Of a DNA stretch of 64,000 nucleotides, positions 12,101 through 30,270 are shown in pieces. The stretch is from Mytilus trossulus (Eukaryota; Mollusca; Bivalvia; Mytilida; Mytilidae): contig NC_086381.1 in NCBI RefSeq assembly GCF_036588685.1, positions 63,929,436-63,993,435 on the forward strand, written 5' to 3'. Numbering within the stretch: position 1 is the first letter of the stretch; the number at the start of each line of letters is the position of its first letter. The translations under genes were made by a program, and so were the position numbers. A model generated the notes under the pieces. That model did no database searches. It saw only the letters and a program-made list of their open reading frames with translations, and had not been told where the DNA came from.

Positions 12101-15100
12101 AAAAAAAATTGTTGTTTGTGTACCATGCCAATTACTGTTGCATTGATGATTTGGAACTGTTTCCTTTCTTCCCAAATGATGCTGGCATATACTGCATAGT
12201 TTACTTCTTACATCATAGTCTAGAACTTTACCAGTCTTTACACCAACTAGACTGGAATGTCCTGCAAAAATACAAAGTCCATGTCATTCTTATGCACATT
12301 AGAAAAGGTTAAAAACAGTTTCTGATAATTATATTCAAAAATGAAAATACATGAATAATGTCTGAAAAATATGCATTGTCCCTTTACGCCGACATTTTAC
12401 CCCTCGCTAAAATATTTGTCATAAGGGCCAAGTTCTAGCCAACCCATGGTAAAATCTTGATATATTGAAGCCCCATAAATTATTTCTTTAAAAAATATAT
12501 GACACAGATGTAAATATGAGTTTTGCTTAGCTTTTTTTGCTGTTGAGCCATAAGTTGCAAATAAACATAAAAGTTCCAATATAGCAGGTACATCTGACAT
12601 CTGTTTCTGTTAGAATATCAAAATCTAACTTATTACCAAATTTCATTGAAATAAAATAGTTGCTGATAATTGGACCTTAAATTAGGCTGTTAGTTTTCTG
12701 GTTTGAATTGTTTTACACTGTCATTGCTTGACCTTTTGTGGACTATGTGGTATGGGATTTGCTCATTGTTGAAGGCTGCACAGTGACCTATAGTTGTTAA
12801 TTTCTTTGTGATTTGTCTCTTGTGCAGAGTTGTTTCATTTGCAATCATACCACATCTTCTTTTTAATACTTAACAGATTACTGTAGGATAGAATGGCCTA
12901 TATTTTAGTGAACCCAAATGTACAGTTCTACTAGTTATTTCTATGGAAAATCTTTTGAACAAGTATATTGGTCTACCATGTAAAGTAGGTTGAATATGGC
13001 CCTAAACAAAAAAAAACTAAACCATGATCGTGAGGAAAGGAAAGATATACAGAGGGACAGTGGTAAACCTATATGTACCAATTACTTTCATAGTTGAAAC
13101 CTAAATAGTTATTTTGGACAAGTTTATTGATGTGTAAAGGTGACAGAATTAAATATCACACATGTTTTACATAATTTCCTTCTGACTTGATTCAGTTTAT
13201 AAGCAACTCAGAAGCATTTACACATCAATAAACTCCTCAATTGCCATTTCTACATGTATAATATTGCTGATGTTGACTTGATACCTGTGTTACTGTTATA
13301 TTGCCAACCAGAGCCTCTTGTTTGCCAACCAGCGTCAAAACTGCATTCCAATTCATTAGTTGGAGAAATAGCTTTTTCTTCTGCACTAGCAGTTTTGCAG
13401 GAATCAGATGCCTCATCAATAAGTGACAATGCTATGCATTTCTCCTTCTTTTTCAGTGTCTTAGGATCAGGTGGGGGTATGTTGCATGTGCTGAGAAAAT
13501 TCACAACATGATCAGGACCCATTCCAGAGTGCATCATTGCTGAAATCATTATAATTTACTATAATTATTAATTTTTACTACCTACATGTACATACTGCAT
13601 ATAGATATCTTTATCAATCAAATCAATTACAAATCAATAAAAGAGCAGGTGACAATTGAAAGCACTATTACCTACTTGTAGCGAGCAGATAAAACTCAAT
13701 ATCATAATTCATTATGACTTTTTTAATGTTCAAGCAGAATTACAAAGAAAATACAACTTCCTTACTTAAAATCAATTTAAGCCCATACATAAAATAAATT
13801 ATTGGTTGCTGTTTACTGCGTAACTAGTCATGCTAATGAGGTTATGAAGATAGGATTTTTTTTCTGAAAGATGCCAAAAATCCTCTGAATTAAAAATAGT
13901 GTTCTATAAATAGAATAAAGAATGTTGTCCTGGAAGTGATGAAATATTTTTCTTAGTTTTACGTTAGACAAGTTTTTAATAAGAAAGAACTTTATATCAT
14001 ATGTACAGCCACTGCAGTTATTTTTAATAGCTACACTGTAAGCTTTGTTCAATTCAATTCAATAGTTTATTGGAAAAAGCCGCGTGATTAAAATACAGAC
14101 AATTGTAAATGAAATAAAGATGCATGTAACAACAAGTCATTAGCCAATTTGATGCTTTAAATATAGACATGTTAGAAATCATTGATGTAAGTAACACTGT
14201 AAATAATAAATTAGACTACACAGTACCAAAATTTCAACACCTCATACCCTTTTTATGGGTTTAAAAGAAACTACTTTAAAAACATTTACATGTCAGAATG
14301 ATAAATGAAGTACAAAATATTAAAGCTTTTTGCACTTACCAAGAGCGACTTTTGAGTTAATATCAAATGCTCCTTTCTCATTCCGCTTGCCTGTAGATAT
14401 CAGTTTCATACCAGAGCATATCTGACATACCACCTCCAAAAGACTACCTAAGCCGTACCTGTAAGATAAAAATTTGATATAGTTATTATAATGAACCGTA
14501 GCTTACATCATTTTGTTTTATCGGGAGGCCAAACTTAAAATATGTGTTGTTTCCCCTATCAGACAAAAAATATATTTACTGGGACTGGGTAGGTAAAAAT
14601 AATAAACAAAAAACAAATATAATATATAGCAACTAACAACTGAATTACAGGCTCCTGACTTGGTACAGACACATACAAAATGTGGCGAGGTTAAACATTA
14701 ATCCAACTTGTGTCAAAAATATAAGAAGGCTATATATATAAGCTATTAATATATGTGTGTTTTTTTTCATGAAAAAAATATTCTGACCCCTAATTTGATG
14801 GAACCAATTATTGTAGTCTAGAAGATGATTTTTTTTAAATTTTGAATCCAGATTTCCTTGTAAATACAAGAACATGTAGTGTTGAATTTTGAAGAAGAAA
14901 AAAAACTTAAGATTGATGGTTTTAAAACTAAAATAAAAAAAAATCTAGAAAAAAAAACCAGTCCAAACCTCTTGAAAATTTTGGACAGCACCCCTCCTAG
15001 CAAATGCCTTTTAAAACTTCAACCCCCCCACACACACACACCAATGTACATCCCAGACAGAAGATGTGTTGAAAGAAAAAGAAGAGAGGGTATACATTTG

Positions 15101-16041
15101 TTCATATTGGTTACATTTATAGAAAATGAACCATACTCTATACACTCTCTCAGACTCTGTGTTACTAATAAATAGGTGATTCTTACCTCTTTTTTTTTTA
15201 TAGAATTCTAAAAATAGTATCTTTCTAACCTCAAAACTATCATTAAAGTTAATTATGCTATTGTGCATACACCTCAGTACTGAAAATGCCAAATTTATTT
15301 CTTGTCCCTTTTTATGTAGGGGGTTTCATTTTGATGCAGTGCAGTGACAAGTATATAGTGTCAGAAAGTGAGAAACTAAACATTTATGTATCACAGCTAT
15401 GTATATGTTTCATAGACAGTCCATTCTATAAGCTATATAACATGTCAGGAACTGAGGAATGTTTTATATCTAACTTGATTTTTCATAGCTTGCCTTAGTC
15501 CAAATAATTATGAATTTCCTACAAAGTACAAGGGTTTAGATTGAGAGAGAAAAAATGTAATGATTTCTGACAGCAAGACATATTTGAAGATGAATTGCAA
15601 TCATATTCTATTCCTACAAACTTCACATGGTCATGATGGTTTACATAGTTTTGTAAAAAATGAAGGGGTGCTGAAAATTATTGTTTACCTCATTTCACCA
15701 ACTAAATCCTTCAGATGGAGTGGGGTGTTGCATCTGTTGCAGAAGAGTTGTTCCGCTAGAACTTCCAACTCAACAACCCTCCTGCCTTCATTCCATGAGA
15801 TGTTTTTACTCTGTCCGATATCAGTTGAAACCGTAACATTCGAGGCAATGTTTTCAACTAATACCGGTGTCTGTTCTTTTGTCGGTTCCAATGGCATTTC
15901 TCCCCTCGAACCGTAATTATGGTCTCCCCATTGAATCAAATTAGCACTCTCATTCAAAGAGTCCATCCTTGTTGATTTTTTAAATTTATCTTTCCTTATA
16001 AACCGACCGCGAACACGAAGGCGGTCGCGGTCGTCTGCCAT
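6110..16041 (-). CDS. Mutator-like transposase / DEDDh exonuclease fusion protein (9 exons, 857 aa)
   Basis: Exons (minus, in order): 16041-15689, 14458-14340, 13539-13285, 12261-12124, 11301-10902, 9909-9739, 9333-9249, 8835-8704, 7030-6110. Every junction is GT-AG, every phase matches, and the total is 858 codons including TAG. Residues ~95-550 read as the Mutator-like transposase domain found in many uncharacterised cnidarian and mollusc proteins: Cys pairs C101/C104 and C129/C132, SFDAGWQ (D226), a second Cys/His cluster at 265-283, GSSKAMEP at 289, HTDNDSTT (D319/D321), and [14 protein letters not shown] (E465). D226, D319 or D321, and E465 are candidate DDE residues. Residues ~595-760 are a DEDDh 3'-5' exonuclease: FDLETTG (D601, E603), HNIHSYD (D694), HNSEED (H754, D759). 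Enzyme activity is inferred. No terminal inverted repeats were found around it, and its nine-exon structure with intact frame suggests a resident host gene rather than a fresh transposon. The start is the ATG at 16041; none upstream is in frame within the exon as seen. Confidence 0.85.
7076..7262 (+). repeat. Dispersed repeat family A (subtype 2), intron 8 of the fusion gene
   Basis: GGAAGATGTGGTGTGAGTGC, then CAATGAGACAACTCTCCATC; nearly the reverse complement of the copy at 1765-1977. Confidence 0.65.
8019..8500 (+). repeat. Dispersed repeat family E with internal duplication (intron 8 of the fusion gene)
   Basis: Starts AACAAGTGAAACTGAGAGCT and ends in GGACGGACTGACTGAC and GCGGGGGTATAC. 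A ~150-bp block (GTTCGGTAAACAGGAAGTTG...) occurs twice within it. The second copy in the window is 43241-43720. Small frames on both strands here are by-products. Confidence 0.7.
9412..9500 (+). repeat. Fragment of dispersed repeat family E
   Basis: AACAAGTGAAACTGCGAGCT through ATGCAACTGTT; the head of the family only, in intron 6 of the fusion gene. Confidence 0.55.
10254..10382. repeat. Fold-back repeat, intron 5 of the fusion gene
   Basis: TGTGTTGTATTTGAATAT at the left and ATATTCAAATACAACACA at the right form a perfect 18-bp inverted pair ~90 bp apart. Confidence 0.6.
10489..10606. repeat. Hairpin/fold-back repeat, intron 5 of the fusion gene
   Basis: TATCTACGTTCATATCTGTA plus GGATATTTTAACACCCT pair with AGGGTGTTAAAATATCC and TATCTACTGGTATGAACTTAGAT. 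Confidence 0.6.
11430..11580. mobile_element. Small MITE with GATCC-type inverted ends (family D)
   Basis: GTGGCAGATCCAGG at the left and GGCTGGATCTGCCCCTG at the right; it contains GATCAATGCATTTGAATGGG. In intron 4 of the fusion gene. Confidence 0.6.
12685..12868 (-). repeat. Dispersed repeat family A, degenerate
   Basis: GGCTGTTAGTTTTCTGGTTT... to CATACCACATCTTCTTTTTA; in intron 3 of the fusion gene. Confidence 0.55.
14640..14700 (+). repeat. Fragment of dispersed repeat family B
   Basis: GGCTCCTGACTTGGTACAGA and GTGGCGAGGTTAAACA match 2370-2405; in intron 1 of the fusion gene. Confidence 0.45.
15497..15513 (+). repeat. Single-ended fragment of the same MITE family
   Basis: TAGTCCAAATAATTATG matches the terminal repeat of the MITE at 23851; no second end was found. 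It lies in intron 1 of the transposase/exonuclease gene. Confidence 0.4.
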
Positions 16042-16332
16042 TTTGTTGTTTATCTTGTCTACGGATTGCGTAAAAAAAGAATCGGAACCGATTTTAATTA
16101 CGCAAAATGCACGTGCTATAATAGGTCATGTGATACCCGTCCGTCTCTACCTTAAGTTCAGTATTTTTGTCATTTTACTTTTTGGTAAGAAATAAACCTG
16201 AAGCAAACGAATATCAATATATCTGATTATTTAATAATATTTTTGGCTGAGTAAATCTCCATGTAAATTCTGTAGCTGCTTTCAAATACAGTTTTTTAAT
16301 CACAACTCTACAAAACAGAGCTTACTCATCTT

Positions 16333-24273
<7,941 letters not shown>

Positions 24274-24329
24274 ATTTGCTGATGTTTCTAAAATTTTGGT
24301 AAAAATCAAACAACCCGCAATTTTTTTAA

Positions 24330-24337
24330 CCGGAAGT
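24330..24337 (+). promoter_or_regulatory. ETS-type core promoter motif CCGGAAGT upstream of UBE2T
   Basis: A perfect CCGGAAGT lies 57-64 bp upstream of the UBE2T start codon. This is the GABP/ETS site typical of TATA-less housekeeping promoters. The site is seen; its function is inferred from position only. Confidence 0.35.
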
Positions 24338-26061
24338 TGTATTTGACCAAAATTGGAAACAAATGCGGAGCAAGACGATAGTCATTTCGTACCTTCTATC
24401 CTACATGTACATCCTTTCGTACCCATGATCAACAGAGGGGGGATATGACCTTTAACGGGACTCCGGATCCGGGTGTTTTTAAGCTCTTGATTTCGGGATT
24501 GACCCTTTCGGATTCCAGGAATTCTTTTTTCCAATTTCCGGACCTCGGGATTTTGTGTTTTTAAGCCCGGGATTTCGGGATCAGGACCCCTCCTATCCCG
24601 GGCCCCTCATCAACACAATTTCATCAATAAACTAAATAACATAAATCATCATATATTTGTGAAGCGCTGAAAAAAATAGACTCCTATATATGTGCTATAT
24701 CACCGGGTCCGGCAAATAAGCGATTTATATAGTCATATGCTATTTTGCCGGCCTTCAAGGATCTTCAAGTATTTCAGATTTTTCTTCAGACTATATATGA
24801 ACTCAAATTTTTATTGGGAGGAACACGTAGAAACCCGCCATGAAATGGTTGCAAGTTCATGTCTAGACAAACTTATGCCGAGTGGTAAACCTAGTGATTT
24901 TTTCTAGTAAATTATCTTTTCTTTGTATTCAGTGTTTACAGGTTGATATTTTGTCACTAAATATCCCATTCAGAAAATATTAAATTATTTTGCAAGACAA
25001 AACAAATGCACAAAAAGAAAATCACTGGTTTGTAACACTTGTAAAGTATTCTGAGGTGGTTGGATGTTACTATTCATTTAAAAACAGTATAGGATATTTT
25101 GATTGAAATGTAGGCCTATAGTAAAAATGTCGATTTCAATATGCATGATTTGCATAACGTGTACTAAATTTTTTTTTAAAAGAAGACATGATTTGTTAGA
25201 GACTTAACTGGGAAAAAAATATGCATGCAGGCTTTCCTTAGGTAAATTTTTTTCAATGAAAGGCATATTTTTTTTTATATTATTTATACGACCGCAAAAT
25301 TTGAAATTTTTTTCGTCGTATATTGCTATCACGTTGGCGTCGTTGTCTGTGTCGTCGTCGTCGTCCGAATACTTTTAGTTTTCGCACTCTAACTTTAGTA
25401 AAAGAGAATATAAATCTATGAAATTTTAACACAAGGTTTATGACCACAAAAGGAAGGTGGTGATTGATTTTGGGAGTTTTGGTTCCAACATTTTAGGAAT
25501 TAGGGGCCAAAAAGGGCCCAAATAAGCATTATTCTTGGTTTTTGCACAATAACTTTAGTTTAAGTAAATAGAAATCAATGAAATTTAAACATAAGGTTTA
25601 TGACCACAAAAAGGAAGGTTGGTATTGATTTTGGGAGTTGAGGTCCCAACAGTTTAGGAATTAGGGGCCAAAAAGGGGCCCAAATAAGCATTTTTCTTGG
25701 TTTTCGCATTATAACTTTAGTATAAGTAAATAGAAATCTATGAAAAAACACAAGGTTTATGACCAAAAAAAGAAGGTTGGTATTGATTTTGGGAGGTTTG
25801 GAACCCAACAGTTTAGGAATAAGGGGCCCAAAGGGTCCAAAATTAAACTTTGTTTGATTTCATCAAAAATTGTATAATTGGGGTTCTTTGATATGCCGAA
25901 TCTAACTGTGTATGTAGATTCTTAATTTTTGGTCCCGTTTTCAAATTCGGGTCCAAAATTAAACTTAAGTTAGTTTGATTTTGACAAAAATTGAATCCTT
26001 CGAGTTCTTTGATATGCTGAATCTAAAAATGAACTTAGATTTTTGATTATTGGCCCAGTTA

Positions 26062-28325
26062 GGTATTCATCACATTCGCACGAAACTTTATTCATTACCC
26101 CTTTCAAAACTTCATTCTCAGTTCAATTTATGTTTGGAATCCACTGTTACAAACCCTCATTCAAACCAATACAAACTACAAGCTATAATTTCGGATATTG
26201 CTAGTCACAGACTTTTCAAGCCAGTTCGCATTGGAAAAGAGAAAAGATCTTTTCTAAATCTTTCCTTTGCCAACAAAGGTCTCGATGGCGTCAACCTAGG
26301 TAATATCCTTCATCATAAATTAGTTCAATCGAAAATACCTCCTTATTTCAAAGACCAGTCTGTACCAAAAATTCCTTATACCTATACCAAACCTATTGCA
26401 ACTAAAATTTCAATTACAAACGCGTTTTGCAGGATCTCGATATTGACGACTTCAAGTCTAAACCTCCTAATTGCACTTGTGCTAGTTCCCAATTTACATA
26501 TAATCCTGCTGGCCACGTTATTACCGGTGACCTTAACATTGTTAATAACACTTCTCTACGAAACGTGTTATCGAAAGGTCCAAAATTACGTGAGCCTAAA
26601 TCCATCAATTGGAAATACAACTTTAAAATGTTGATGGATTCAGTCGAGGATTATGCCAGGCAATGGGCTAAGCGCGAAAATGGAAGACGTAGACACTCTA
26701 TCCAAATGGATTAAGACAGTGAGGTCGTTTATACAAATCAGAATTAAGAAACTGAATGGGTCCATCAATGCCCATGCTACGTCAATCTTCAAAGATCCAA
26801 ATGTTGCTAAACACCTATCTGACCTCCATAATCAATATGTTGGTGTCCCCGCAGACAAAGCCCCAAATAACATCGTTTTTGTCTGTAAAAGTCATTACAT
26901 TAATTGCTTGATAAACGAATTAGGTATAGACAATTCACTTGGAAACCCAACATATACCCTCACGACACTTACCAAAGAGGAAATCCTTGATAATAATATG
27001 TCTGTTCTTTGTTCCTTTGGTATTTCAACCAAAGATGAAGAACTGGATCTTCCATCACTGTATTGGATACCTAAACTACATAAGTGTCCTTACAAACAAC
27101 GGTATATTGCTGGGTCTTCCAAGTGCTCCACGAAACCCCTTTCTAAATAAGTAACATCTATTTTATCAGCAATCAAAGACGGGCTTCAAAGTTATTGTGA
27201 AACTGCCTATTCTAGAGGTGGCGTGAATCAGATGTGGATACTTAAAAATTCCAAAGATCTTTTAGAGTACATACAATCTAACTCTCTTTCATCTTTTAAC
27301 AGTATTAAAACATTTGACTTTTCTACTCTTAACACAAGTATTCCACATTCCAAACTAAAAGACAAATTAAAAGAGTTGGTATTACTTTGCTTCATAAAAA
27401 AGAATGGCCAACGTAGATACAAGTATCTTGTCTTAGGGAGGGATAAATCCTACTTTGTAAAGAATCATTCTGATTCAAACAAAAAATTCTCTGAAACCGA
27501 TATTATCAAGATGCTTGATTTCTTGATTGACAACATATTTGTTACGTTCGGAGGACGTGTTTTTCAACAGACTGTCGGCATCCCAATGGGAACAACCTGT
27601 GCCCCTCTACTTGCTGACTTGTTTCTTTATTATTATGAGGCTGACTTCATGCGGGAACTTCTTAGGAAGAAAGATAAGAAGTTAGCAATATCCTTTAACT
27701 CTACTTTCCGCTATATAGATGGCGTTCTTTCACTAAACAATTCAAAATTTGGTGACTATGTGGATCGCATCTATCCCATCGAATTGGAGATAAAGGATAC
27801 TACAGATACAGTTAAGTCGGCTTCATATCTTGACTTACATCTAGAAATTGACAATGAGGGTCGGTTGAAGACAAAACTTTACGACAAAAGAGATGAATTC
27901 AGCTTTCCAATTGTGAACTTTCCATTTCTAAGTAGCAACATTCCAGCAGCACCTGCATACGGGGTATTTATCTCCTAATTGATACGATATTCCCGTGCTT
28001 GCATTTCCTATCCTGATTTTCTTGATAGAGGGTTACTGCTCACAAGGAAGCTATTAAATCAAGAGTTCCAAATGGTGAAGTTGAAATCATCCCTTCGTAA
28101 ATTTAACGGACGCCATCACGAGTTGGTTGACCGTTATGGAACAACCGTTTCGCAAATGATATCGGATATGTTCCTTACGTCGTAACTACAATCCGCTTCC
28201 CTTTCATGAATTTGACCTACCGAATTAGACTATTTACCGGATTTGTAATAGCGTAAGCAACACGACGGGTGCCGCATGTGGAGCAGGATCTGCTCACCCT
28301 TCCGGAGCACCTGAGATCGGTCTAC
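26062..28325 (+). mobile_element. Penelope-like reverse transcriptase element, defective
   Basis: Fragments in several frames encode an N-terminal Cys motif (PNCTCASSQF), then Penelope-type RT motifs in order: LYWIPKLHKCP, FDFSTLNTSIPH, GIPMGTTCAPLLADLF, a catalytic box, and SYLDLHLEI. The catalytic box reads RYIDGV where YxDD is expected, so one metal-binding Asp is lost. Frame breaks lie near 26430, 26660, 27150 and 27978. No GIY-YIG endonuclease was recognised downstream. The 3' end carries GGAGCAGGATCTGCTCACCC, shared with solo fragments elsewhere in the window. Assignment to Penelope-like elements rests on motif order. Confidence 0.7.
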
Positions 28326-28751
28326 ATTAAGGTCCAAATTCGGGTCCAAAATTAAACTTAGTTTGATTTTGACAAAAATTGAATCCTTCGGGTTCTTTGA
28401 TATGCTGAATCTAAAAATGAACTTAGATTTTTGATTATTGGCCCAGTTTTCAAGTTGGTCCAAATCGGGGTCCAAAATTAAACTTTGTTTGATTTCATCA
28501 AAAATTGAATAAATGGGGTTCTTTGATATGCCAAATCTAACTGTGTATGTAGATTCTTAATTGTTGGTCCCGTTTTCAAATTGGTCTACATTAAAGTCCA
28601 GAGGGTCCAAAATTAAACTTAGTTTGATTTTAACAAAAATTGAATTCTTGGGGTTCTTTGATATGCTGAATCCAAACATGTACTTAGATTTTTGATTATG
28701 GGCCCAGTTTTCAAGTTTGTCCAAATCAGGATCCAAAATTATTATATTAAG

Positions 28752-28992
28752 TATTGTGCAATAGCAAGAAATTTTCAATTGACCAGTACTCAGCAATAAC
28801 AAGAAATCTTCAATTGCACAATATTGTGCAATAGCAAGAAATTTTCTGTTGTACAGTATTGCGCAATAGCAAGAAATCTTCAATTGCACAGTATTGTGCA
28901 ATAGCAAGTATTTTCAATTGCACAGTATTGCGCAATAGTAAGAAATATCTAATTGCACAATATTGTGCAATAGCAAGAAATTTCAATTGGAG
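28752..28992. repeat. ~36-bp tandem repeat built on a palindrome
   Basis: About six units of ATTGCACAGTATTGTGCAAT plus AGCAAGAAATTTTCA. The core ATTGCAC-n-GTGCAAT is an inverted repeat in each unit, so the array can form several small hairpins. It lies in the right part of the composite repeat. Confidence 0.8.
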
Positions 28993-30270
28993 TTATCTTT
29001 CTTTGTCCAGAATAGTAGATGAATCAACTTAAGTCATTGTTTTATACAATATACAATGTATATTCACTTTTACTACCAAATGATAAATTAAAACAATCTT
29101 TACCATTCAGTGATAACAAGCACTTTTTTTTACATTTTAATATTTTATGATGTATTTAAATAAGTAATTATTGTTGCAACTCCATTAGAAATTTGAATTG
29201 AGATCGGTTTTGAAGTATAGGAAAGGGGGATGTGAGAAAAAAAATTGGGAGGGGGGGTGCAATTTTTCTCATTTGAATTTTCATAAATAAAAAGAAAATT
29301 TCTTCAAACATTTTTTTGAGAGGATTAATATTCAACAGCATAGAGAATTGCTCTAAGGCAAAACAAAAATTTTAAGTTCATTAGACCACATTCGTTCTGT
29401 GTCAGAAACCTATGCTGTGTCAACTATTTAATCACAATCCAAATTTAGAGTTGAATCCAGCTTGAATGTTGACAAAGTGTGTCCATACTTGTCCCCAACC
29501 GTTCAGGTTTCAACCTCTGCGGTTGTATACAGCTGCTCCCTGCGGAGCATCTGGTTTTCTATTAAACTGCATGTTTCTGTATTTTTTTTCTATTCTTAAA
29601 TTAAATACTTAAAATCTTACTTGAAAACCGGCAAAATTTATAGCAAAACTCAAATATAAACCGCTATTTAACCCGAGCCGGAAAAACAGTGCTAAGGAGG
29701 CTATTTTTGTCGCAGCCGGTTTAATAGTACCTTAGATGCTACTTTGCGGGAACCGTCAAAATAGCCACTGCCTTTTGTTCAACATGTCCACTTATAGATA
29801 CTAGTATAAAGAATGGAGAAAAATGACCTGAAAATCAAGGAAAACAGACTGAAATGACTGATTACCCACCTCCAGACCCGCATAAAACAGAAGTTCCTTT
29901 AATATGAATTGTTCTAAAAAATATATATTTTTCCCACAGGAAGAAATTATTACATAGGGGGATTATACAGTTTGTATTACTGACTGAAAAAAAAAGACTG
30001 ATTGTTCCAACGAGAACAGATAAATTACATATTACTATTATGGCTTTGCATTGCTAATTGAAATAACGAGTGTTAGGCGGAAGAAATATACGTTGACATT
30101 ACGGTCGAGCTAGCCTACTAATCCATAGTAATCATCGATCCTTGATTTTTAACTTAAATAACAGGATAAAACAAATTTAAATCACCCCATTTATAGCGCT
30201 AAAATCATAATTATTTATTACACTAAGAGCCTGTCGTACTTTTAAACTGTTTACACTGGTAACCAGTGAC

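Larger units (their letters stand above)
25285..29535. mobile_element. Composite repeat with inverted ends, interrupted by a Penelope-like element
   Basis: The left end reads TTATACGACCGCAAAA and the right end CTCTGCGGTTGTATA, an inverted match. The body is made of near-repeats of a block containing GGTCCAAAATTAAACTTAG and GATTTTTGATTATTGGCCCAG, found on both sides of the inserted retroelement (25870-26060 and 28330-28735). No coding function was recognised in the outer element. Confidence 0.55.

Noticed and set aside
15011-15175. Overlapping frames with Lys- or Cys-rich sequence
   Set aside because: Low-complexity AT and CA runs within intron 1 of the fusion gene; no homology.
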